Both the position numbers and the translations under genes were made by a program. From the NCBI GenBank assembly GCA_018435665.1, contig JAHDND010000014.1:35571-99570 (forward strand): a stretch of DNA of 64,000 bases. The letters run 5' to 3'. The notes beneath the pieces are model-generated. The model did no database searches and was not told the DNA's origin. It saw only the letters and a list, made by a program, of their open reading frames with translations. This document shows positions 58,185-64,000 of this stretch, piece by piece. Numbering within the stretch: position 1 is the first letter of the stretch; every line of letters starts with the position of its first letter. The DNA comes from Candidatus Thiosymbion sp. (GTDB lineage Bacteria > Pseudomonadota > Gammaproteobacteria > Chromatiales > Chromatiaceae).

Positions 58185-58595
58185 GGGTCTTCTCAAGGGC
58201 TGGATCGGGTCCCGCGGGGATTCGATCCCCAGGTGCGGGCATGGGCACGCATGGCCCCGCTGGTAAAGGGCTTATCTTAACCTTTTCCGCCGGCGTGAAA
58301 CCCGCCGGCGGCAGGATCGCCGGGCCACCTGACAGGACACTACACCAGGCAAAACAGAAATTGGATTGGTAATGCGTATAAAATGCCTTCCAGAACTCCC
58401 GGGCTGGACCGCCGCGTTAGGATAGGTTGTGCGACCGATGGTTTAAGGGATGGCCTTGTCCCCACGATCCCCCACTGCCCACAGACTGGTATCTGCCTGA
58501 GGGATGACAGAACTGTGACGCCCCGACAAATTGCCCCGATTAGCGTGAAAGTTTCGGCAAAGTCTTTCATTTTCAATGGGGTGGAACGTCCCCTC
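58185..58595. other. divergent region between the DAHP synthase and DUF192 genes
   Basis: 411 bases. It holds a short GCCGGCG/CGCCGGC hairpin near 58288-58312 and a TATAAA (58377-58382) that may belong to a promoter for the plus-strand gene. The open frame from 58383 continues into the DUF192 gene, but the signal peptide shows translation starts at 58596. No riboswitch or repeat recognised. Confidence 0.4.
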
Positions 58596-59057
58596 ATGAC
58601 AGTTAGCCTTGTGTTTTCGGGTTTCTGGCTGCCGGTCCTGTCCGTCCCGGCGGATGCCATCCGCCCGGACGCCTGCCTTGAGATCCTGACGACGGCAGGG
58701 GTCCCGATCGCCCGCCTCCAGGCCGAGGTAGCCACCACCACCGAGACATGGCAGCAGGGGCTGATGGGCCGCCTGCTGCCAGATGACGCGAGCGGCATGT
58801 TGTTCGTTTTTACCGAGGCGGCACCCCGCGCCTTCTGGATGCGCGACACCCCCGGATCCCTGGACATGCTATTCGCCGACGACGCGCGGCGCATCCGCCA
58901 TATTGCCCGTGAGACCCAGCCCTTTTCCGACCAGCGCTACCCTTCCCAGGGCCCCGCCCAGTACGTGCTCGAAACCCGCGGCGGCTTCGCCGAGCGGCGC
59001 GGCATCGTACCCGGCATGAGCCTGGAATGGCGCGAAGGTCCCTGCGGGGCCCACTGA
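58596..59057 (+). CDS. DUF192-family exported protein
   Basis: 153 residues from the ATG at 58596 with signal peptide TVSLVFSGFWLPVLSVPADA. The DUF192 core is QQGLMGRLLPDDASGMLFVFTEAAPRAFWMRDTPGSLDMLFADD, ending in YVLETRGGFAERRGIVPG. The family is of unknown function; members are small secreted or periplasmic beta-barrel proteins. It lies 19 bases before lptF and is likely co-transcribed with it. Confidence 0.9.
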   Translation: MTVSLVFSGFWLPVLSVPADAIRPDACLEILTTAGVPIARLQAEVATTTETWQQGLMGRLLPDDASGMLFVFTEAAPRAFWMRDTPGSLDMLFADDARRIRHIARETQPFSDQRYPSQGPAQYVLETRGGFAERRGIVPGMSLEWREGPCGAH

Positions 59058-59076
59058 CCGTCGGGTGCCCACCGCC

Positions 59077-60243
59077 ATGATCGCCGTCATCGACCGCTAT
59101 CTGCTCAGGGAGGTGAGCAAAATCTTCCTGGCCGTGCTGGGTACCGTCCTGCTGATCGTGGTCAGTCTGCTCATGCTCCGCGCCCTGGAGGACATCAATG
59201 CCGGCGCCCTGGCCTCGGACATCGTCCTGCGCTTCATGGGATTGCGCATCCTCAGTGACCTACCGAGCCTGCTACCACCCGTCTTTTTCATCGCCGTGCT
59301 CTTGGCCCTGGGACGCATGGCCCAACACAGCGAGCTGATCGCCTTCTCCGCCTGTGGCATCGGGCCGATCCGCACCTACCGAGCCCTGTTTTTCGCCGCC
59401 GTCCCCGTCGCCCTCCTCGCCGGCTGGCTTACCCTGCACCTGCGGCCCCTGGTCGTCAGTGAGCTGATGCAGATCCGGACCCTGCAACAGGACGAGGCCC
59501 AGCAATTGTTTGGAATCAAGGCCGGGCGCTTTTATCAACACGACCAGGGCCGGATCACCCTTTATGTCGACGAGATCCAGGATGGCAGCCGGCTCCGCAA
59601 CATCTTCATCCACGACCAGCGCGAGGACGTCATCAAGGTCATCCTCAGCCGTGAAGGCCTGCTGCGTGAGGAGGAAGGTACTGGACAGCAATTCGTCACC
59701 CTGCTCGCCGGCCAGCGCTATGACGGCAAGCCCGGGACCGCCAACTATGCCATCGGAGAGTTCGACCGCTACAGCCTCCGCTTGCAGCCCCGGCACCACG
59801 ACGAGTTCCAGAGTGAGAAGCGCGCCACCTATCCCACCCAGGCCCTGCTCGTCTCCGGCGATCTCAAGGATCTGGCGGAATTTCAGTTCCGGCTCTCTAG
59901 TCCCCTCGCTGTCATCACCCTCACCCTGCTCGCCGTCCCCCTCACCGCCCGCTCGCCCCGGCAGCGCAATACCTGGCGGCTGTTCATCGCCTTCCTGACC
60001 TACATCAGCTTCTTCAACCTCCAGCGGGTGGCGACCAACTGGTACGAATCCGGGGCCACCCCCCCCTGGCTGGGCAGCCTCTGGTATCAGTTAGCGGTGC
60101 TGGGACTGGTCCTGGCCGTGGTCCTGCCCACGGGCCACTGGTGGCGACGACTCCGGCCGGCATCCGCCCCATCCGCTTCATCCGCTTCATCCGCTTCATC
60201 CGCTTCATCCGCTTCATCCGCTTCATCCGCTTCATTATCATGA
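59077..60243 (+). CDS. lptF: LPS export ABC transporter permease LptF
   Basis: 388 residues. Starts MIAVIDRYLLREVSKIFLAVLGT; the coupling segment MAQHSELIAFSACGIG, the periplasmic jellyroll (about residues 130-260) and three final helices are typical LptF. Its usual partner lptG is at 1649-2710 on the other strand, 56 kb away. The C-terminus ends in Ser-Ala-Ser repeats coded by a 9-base tandem array. Its stop overlaps the YceI start (ATGA). Confidence 0.94.
   Translation: MIAVIDRYLLREVSKIFLAVLGTVLLIVVSLLMLRALEDINAGALASDIVLRFMGLRILSDLPSLLPPVFFIAVLLALGRMAQHSELIAFSACGIGPIRTYRALFFAAVPVALLAGWLTLHLRPLVVSELMQIRTLQQDEAQQLFGIKAGRFYQHDQGRITLYVDEIQDGSRLRNIFIHDQREDVIKVILSREGLLREEEGTGQQFVTLLAGQRYDGKPGTANYAIGEFDRYSLRLQPRHHDEFQSEKRATYPTQALLVSGDLKDLAEFQFRLSSPLAVITLTLLAVPLTARSPRQRNTWRLFIAFLTYISFFNLQRVATNWYESGATPPWLGSLWYQLAVLGLVLAVVLPTGHWWRRLRPASAPSASSASSASSASSASSASSASLS
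60162..60233 (+). repeat. 9-bp tandem repeat in the 3' end of lptF
   Basis: Seven exact units of ATCCGCTTC (60171-60233) preceded by one variant unit (60162-60170). Because the unit is a multiple of three, changes in copy number lengthen or shorten the Ser-Ala-Ser tail of LptF without a frameshift. Confidence 0.95.
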
Positions 60244-60815
60244 ACCCATTCAGCAACCTGATCGCCGCCCTCCTTCTCGCCACCGGCTCCACCTGCGCCC
60301 TAGCTGCGCCAGCGACCTACCAGGTGGATAGCTCCCACACCTTTCCGCGATTTTCATACAGTCACTTAGGGCTATCGATCCAGACCAGCCAGTTCAACAT
60401 CACCACCGGGACCGTGACCCTGGACCAGGCGGCCAGGTCCGCCGCCGTGGACATCACCATCGACACCCGCGCGGTCGATACCGGCTCCGCCGCCTTCAAC
60501 GAGCACATCCAGGCCGATGATTTCCTGGACACCGCCCGGTACCCCACCGCCACCTTCAAGTCGACCCAGGTGATTTTCACGGGTGATCAGCCAACGTCTA
60601 TCGAGGGCGACCTGACCATCAAGGGCATCACCAAGCCCATCACCCTCAAGGTGAACCACTTCGCCACCATGACCCACCCCATGCTGCAAAAAGACGCCAT
60701 TGGCGCCAACGCCAGCACGGTCATCAAACGCAGCGAATTCAATGGCGGCAAGCACGTCCCCCTTGTCGGCGATGAGGTGACCATCACGATCGCCATCGAG
60801 GCGATCAAGGAGTAA
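60240..60815 (+). CDS. YceI-family periplasmic protein
   Basis: 191 residues with a signal peptide ending ALAAPATY. Lipocalin-like YceI domain: YQVDSSHTFPRFSYSHLG, the HIQADDFLDTARYPTATFKST signature and GDLTIKGITKPITL. Members bind polyisoprenoid or other hydrophobic ligands and are often induced by base or osmotic stress. The start overlaps lptF. Confidence 0.93.
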   Translation: MNPFSNLIAALLLATGSTCALAAPATYQVDSSHTFPRFSYSHLGLSIQTSQFNITTGTVTLDQAARSAAVDITIDTRAVDTGSAAFNEHIQADDFLDTARYPTATFKSTQVIFTGDQPTSIEGDLTIKGITKPITLKVNHFATMTHPMLQKDAIGANASTVIKRSEFNGGKHVPLVGDEVTITIAIEAIKE

Positions 60816-60859
60816 CCATAGGGGTAAGGAAGGCTTGCGCCTCCCCTCCCTCCAAAACC

Positions 60860-61144
60860 GTGCAACCTGGATAAAACCCGCCTCGCGCAACAGGCGCTGC
60901 GACAGGCGCTCAAACCCGGCGGGCGGAAGTTTCAGCAGCAAGGCCAGCAGTTGCTCACGATACTTGGCACGCCGGAGGGCGTCACCTCATTCTGCACCTC
61001 ATCCGGGAGCGCCAGGTCGTTGGCAATTTGCGCGACGACCTCACCCGGCGACGCGGAACCACCCAAGGCTCGGAGGGCATCCAACAAGGGTCCGAAATAC
61101 TGGACGAACTGGGGTCCATCTGCTTGTGGGGTTCTCTTTGCCAT
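60860..61144 (-). pseudogene. remnant of an Mrr-type restriction endonuclease
   Basis: From MAKRTPQADGPQFVQYFGPLLDALRALGG the sequence matches the N-terminal winged-helix domain of Mrr-like enzymes, up to EVTPSG. A frame change and a deletion follow. In another frame YREQLLALLLKLPPAGFERLSQRLLREAGFIQV is the start of the Mrr catalytic domain, which then stops before the nuclease D and ExK residues. So the middle and the catalytic end are lost. Confidence 0.7.
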
Positions 61145-61558
61145 GTGCCCTCCTGATAGCCTCCCTTGTTCTTCGAGTGATTGGGGCTCAGGGCGGAGTG
61201 TAGCGGATTCCGACCAGCGGGGGGATTGGCCAGACCTATGCCCTACCCTGTCCCCCGGTCAACATCCGCCCTGATTCCCCTCACCCCGCTTGCCCCAGCT
61301 ACTCCTACCCATTTCCCCAGCGACCGGGGTGGTTCGGATGTCCCCCTGACCCTTCAAGGAGGTAGGAGTCCCAAGGCTAGGGGAACACAGAAGGTTTGCC
61401 CTTGCCCCCCCCGCTAACATGGTCGACGACCCCGGCACCATCATCACCTGGCTCAGCACCCTCCCCCTCGACTTCCTCGCCGACTGCCACAGGTCCGCCC
61501 TGCCAACCCCAGCACCCCGATAGCCAAGTCGCCCATAACTGGGGCCGCCCAGGTCAGA
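61145..61558. other. intergenic region between the Mrr remnant and vapC-like gene
   Basis: 414 bases without a supported gene. A short frame from 61420 (MVDDPGTIITWLSTLPLDFLAD, about 34 codons) could be debris of another gene. The rest shows nothing I recognise. Confidence 0.3.
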
Positions 61559-61948
61559 CTAGGGAACCAGCGTCTCCACCGGGTACGCCTGGATCTGGGA
61601 GTCGACCGTCACCAGGGTCAGGTCATGGCGAAGCGCCTGACAGATCAGCAGGCGATCGAAGGGATCGCGATGCAGGTCCGGCAGCCGCGGCAGATACAGA
61701 ATGCTCGCCTCATCCAGGGGCAGTGACACCAGGCCATGCCGTGCCCGTTGCCGGGACAGATACGCTCCCGGCTCGTCGGGCAGGGACAGCTTGCCCAGGT
61801 GGTGCTTCACCAAGGCTTCCCAGAGGGAGACCGGGCTGACGTAGACCTGATGGAGCGGATCGCGCAACCGATCCCGCGTCCGTGGCTTCAGGGCCTTGGC
61901 ACCCGACAGGTACCACAGAAAGACATGGGTATCGAGCAGAAACCTCAT
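61559..61948 (-). CDS. VapC-type PIN-domain toxin (ribonuclease)
   Basis: 129 residues. MRFLLDTHVFLWYLSG carries the first acidic residue; SLWEALVKHHLGKL the second; DPFDRLLICQALRHDLTLVTVD the others. This is the standard PIN active site. Such toxins cleave RNA and are neutralised by the partner encoded just upstream. Its ATG overlaps the antitoxin stop. Confidence 0.9.
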   Translation of the reverse strand: MRFLLDTHVFLWYLSGAKALKPRTRDRLRDPLHQVYVSPVSLWEALVKHHLGKLSLPDEPGAYLSRQRARHGLVSLPLDEASILYLPRLPDLHRDPFDRLLICQALRHDLTLVTVDSQIQAYPVETLVP

Positions 61949-62178
61949 GACTCGAACAACCGCAGGATCGCCTCCGGCAGGGGAGCGTCGAAATCGTCCG
62001 GCACCTCAAAGTCGCCGGCACAGAGACCGAAGGCCCGTAATGCCGCTGTCGCCGGTTGCCGCTGTGCCAGAAATTCGACGAAGTCCAACACCTCCGCCTG
62101 ACGCTCCGGGGGGAACTGGCGCAGCCGCGCCAGGATGCTGTCTTCCAGCGGTAACGATTCAGCATTAGGCATGCCCAT
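61945..62178 (-). CDS. VapB-like antitoxin (DUF2281 type)
   Basis: 77 residues. The core is LARLRQFPPERQAEVLDFVEFLAQR, typical of the DUF2281 antitoxins paired with PIN toxins. The C-terminal acidic tail (FEVPDDFDAPLPEAILRLFES) would wrap the toxin. The stop overlaps the toxin ATG by four bases. A second ATG two codons in (62170-62172) is also possible. The pair lies between a broken restriction gene and the soe genes. Confidence 0.88.
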   Translation of the reverse strand: MGMPNAESLPLEDSILARLRQFPPERQAEVLDFVEFLAQRQPATAALRAFGLCAGDFEVPDDFDAPLPEAILRLFES

Positions 62179-62390
62179 GGCGACCAGTTCCTCCGAGGGT
62201 GATTAGCCTCAAGAAAACCATGGTGCCACGGCAAACGCAAGTCCATCGCGCCTAACCGAATCGCCACCCTCCCCGCCCCCTACGTCACCCGGTCGCATGC
62301 CCAGGCCGCACGCCACCGGGCTCGGCCCGCCAACGTCAACCGCAAGCCCAGGAAGACCGGCCCCGCTGCGCGGCGCCGGGAGCGTCCCCC

Positions 62391-63371
62391 CTACGCCACC
62401 CCCTGGTAATACAAATTCTGCGGATGCCGCGCCTCGGCAAAGAACGCCCAGCGTTCCGCCAGCAGCCCCAGGTACTGCACGCCAAAGGCCAGCAGCGGCG
62501 CCAGGGGCGACTCCAGCCCATGGCCCAGGGCGATCAGCGCCACCGGCAGGGGGAACACCAGCAGCAGAAACAGCCCCTGCACCCGGCGCAGGGTCCGCGG
62601 TGAGTGGCCATGGAAGAACTCCCGGGTATTGAAGCTCCCCGCCGTCGCCCCCTGGGCGAGCTGCACCAGGGCCTGATGGCGCACGCCGATGGCGGTGCGC
62701 AGGCTGCTCTTGGGGGTGATGCGCCCCCGGCGCCACAGGCTCAGCCCGCGGCTCACCAGCCCCAGCAGGGTGAAGATCACCGCCCACAGGCCGTAGAAGC
62801 TCACTAGCGGCGCCCCGCGCTCGGCGGCATAGGCGGCGGCGAGCATGAAGCCCGAGGCCATGCCCAGGAGGATGAAGTTGGCTACCGTCAGCGGGCTATG
62901 CCACTCGGGCAGGAAGCGCACGCTGGCGTAGATCATCGCCGTGCACACATAAAGGGCATAGACCGCCAGGCTCGCGAGCAGCCCCAGCACCAGGGTGGCG
63001 TCCACCGGCAGGAGGCCGGCGAGGGTGAACCAGGGCCGGGCGGTCAGCCCCAGGCCATGGGCCAGGCCATAGAGCGCCACCAGCCCCATCACCAGCGGCA
63101 GCACGATCACCTCCCGCGACAGCCAGGAGGTGCGCCACATGGTCGCCGTGCGCCAGGCGCGCTCCGGCCGCCCGAGGTGGAAGAACGAGGCCACCAGCCC
63201 CAGGACCAGCAGGACCAGGGCCAGGACGCTGCCACCGACATAGAAGTCCGGCCCCTGGGCCGGCAGCAGGTGGGCCAGGGCATAGACCTGCCCGGTGTAG
63301 AGGGCGAGGAACAACCCCTGACCGGCGCCGATCAGGGTGGTGAGGAACAGCACGGAAAAGGCGGGATGCAT
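62391..63371 (-). CDS. soeC: SoeC-like membrane anchor of the sulfite-oxidising enzyme (DmsC family)
   Basis: 326 residues with about eight membrane helices. MHPAFSVLFLTTLIGAGQGLFLALY and SFFHLGRPERAWRTATMWRTSWLSREV are hallmarks of the DmsC-type anchors. Next to an iron-sulfur subunit of the SoeB type in a purple-sulfur-like genome, it fits SoeC of the cytoplasmic sulfite dehydrogenase SoeABC, which feeds electrons from sulfite into the quinone pool. A different molybdoenzyme (for example DMSO or polysulfide reductase) cannot be excluded without the catalytic subunit. Confidence 0.85.
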   Translation of the reverse strand: MHPAFSVLFLTTLIGAGQGLFLALYTGQVYALAHLLPAQGPDFYVGGSVLALVLLVLGLVASFFHLGRPERAWRTATMWRTSWLSREVIVLPLVMGLVALYGLAHGLGLTARPWFTLAGLLPVDATLVLGLLASLAVYALYVCTAMIYASVRFLPEWHSPLTVANFILLGMASGFMLAAAYAAERGAPLVSFYGLWAVIFTLLGLVSRGLSLWRRGRITPKSSLRTAIGVRHQALVQLAQGATAGSFNTREFFHGHSPRTLRRVQGLFLLLVFPLPVALIALGHGLESPLAPLLAFGVQYLGLLAERWAFFAEARHPQNLYYQGVA

Positions 63372-63417
63372 GGGCGGTCACCAGGCAGGCACGGGGAGGA
63401 AACGGACGGGGCGCCCC

Positions 63418-64000
63418 TTACCAGGCGACATCGTCCACCGCCTCCTCGCCGGTATAGGTGGTCAGGTCCTCGCGGCGCAGGGGGTTGTCCACCCGCTGGA
63501 GCTGGTCGGGGTCGATGTGCAGCCGGGTCTTGCGCCGCGGCAGGTAGTGATTGGCCGGCTGGGTGCCCCACTCCGGCATCAGGGCATAGCCGCCGCGCTC
63601 GCGGATGGCGATGGACACTTCGGAATGGGGGTCGTGCACGTCGCCGAACAGCCGGGCGCTGGTGGGACAGGCCAGGACGCAGGCCGGCTGGCGCTCGCGC
63701 TCCGGCAGGCTCTGGTCGGTGATGCGGTCGATGCACAGGGTGCACTTCTTCATCACCCGTTGGCGTTCGTCATACTCCCGCGCCCCGTAGGGGCAGGACC
63801 AGGAGCAGTACTTGCAGCCGATGCACTTGTCGTAGTCGACCAGCACCACCCCGTTGTCCGGGCGCTTGTAGGAGGCCCCGGTGGGGCACACCGGCACGCA
63901 GGGCGGCTCCTCGCAGTGCAGGCAGCTCTTGGGGAAGTGCAGGGTCTCGGTGTCGGGGAAGCGGCCGATCTCGAAGGTCTGGACGCGGTTGAAGAAGGTC
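63418..64000 (-). CDS. soeB: SoeB-like iron-sulfur subunit (partial, C-terminal part)
   Basis: About 193 residues are visible; the N-terminus lies beyond the right edge. Repeated cysteine motifs for four [4Fe-4S] clusters: CLHCEEPPCVPVCP, CIGCKYCSWSCPYG, CTLC and CVLACP. The ending PRRKTRLHIDPDQ and the gap of 46 bases to soeC match molybdoenzyme B-C gene pairs. It relays electrons from the molybdenum subunit (SoeA, expected upstream outside the window) to the quinone-reactive anchor. Confidence 0.88.
   Translation of the reverse strand, partial: TFFNRVQTFEIGRFPDTETLHFPKSCLHCEEPPCVPVCPTGASYKRPDNGVVLVDYDKCIGCKYCSWSCPYGAREYDERQRVMKKCTLCIDRITDQSLPERERQPACVLACPTSARLFGDVHDPHSEVSIAIRERGGYALMPEWGTQPANHYLPRRKTRLHIDPDQLQRVDNPLRREDLTTYTGEEAVDDVAW

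Noticed and set aside
60014..60292. Minus-strand frame with repeated MKR
   Set aside because: It is only the reverse translation of the 9-bp tandem repeat in lptF.

Overview
This window is a GC-rich, densely packed chromosomal segment of a gammaproteobacterium, most probably a purple sulfur bacterium of the Chromatiaceae or a close relative. The reasons are the gene orders leuS-lptE-holA-proA-nadD-rsfS, lptD-surA-pdxA-apaG-apaH, aroQ-accB-accC-prmA-dusB-fis-purH-purD and groES/EL-fxsA-cutA-dsbD. A SoeBC-type pair at the right edge (membrane anchor and iron-sulfur subunit of the cytoplasmic sulfite-oxidising enzyme) adds to this. The assignment is inferred from gene content; no 16S rRNA or photosynthesis gene lies in the window.

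Layout: 0-7.2 kb holds an FmdB zinc ribbon (partial), a secreted protein with a duplicated domain, lptG, a class I-type PHA synthase, pepA and holC. 7.4-9.2 kb is a scar of three broken genes in a row (CpsB/PHP phosphatase, DUF2887/PD-(D/E)XK-like, Fic N-terminal half). 9.2-11.9 kb has ychF and manC. 12.2-18.0 kb has the glycine cleavage system gcvT-gcvH-gcvPA-tpx-gcvPB, then dgkA. 18.1-20.3 kb is groES-groEL behind a sigma70-like promoter abutting a perfect CIRCE operator. 20.3-34.3 kb is a run of housekeeping genes for redox quality control, shikimate and fatty-acid synthesis, methyltransfer, tRNA modification, Fis and purine synthesis, with an lpxA-like gene between purH and purD. 34.2-43.8 kb covers amgK, lptD-surA-pdxA, a Gfo/Idh oxidoreductase, apaG-apaH, folA and rsfS. 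44.1-51 kb has an orphan 52-residue acidic peptide ending in CPWC, then nadD, proA, holA, lptE and leuS. 51.4-58.2 kb has a SYLF lipoprotein-like protein, a sulfotransferase-like gene, a large glycosyltransferase-like gene, a ThDP enzyme and a DAHP synthase. 58.6-60.8 kb has DUF192, lptF and YceI. 60.8-64 kb has an Mrr remnant, a VapBC-type pair and soeC/soeB.

Envelope biogenesis is a strong theme: LptD, LptE, LptF and LptG are all present, but lptF and lptG, usually adjacent, sit about 56 kb apart. An LpxA paralogue, SurA, AmgK, ManC and the sulfotransferase/glycosyltransferase/ThDP group also point to the cell surface. Disulfide chemistry is represented by a DsbD with two tandem N-terminal domains coupled to a TlpA-like thioredoxin.

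The least ordinary items are the CPWC peptide, the glycosyltransferase/ThDP pair bracketed by copies of a palindromic dispersed repeat, the double-headed DsbD, and several low-complexity expansions at the ends or inside core proteins (GcvPB, LptE, LptF, NadD). I found no rRNA, tRNA, CRISPR array, intact transposase or prophage. All functional calls come from reading the sequence; no database search was run.
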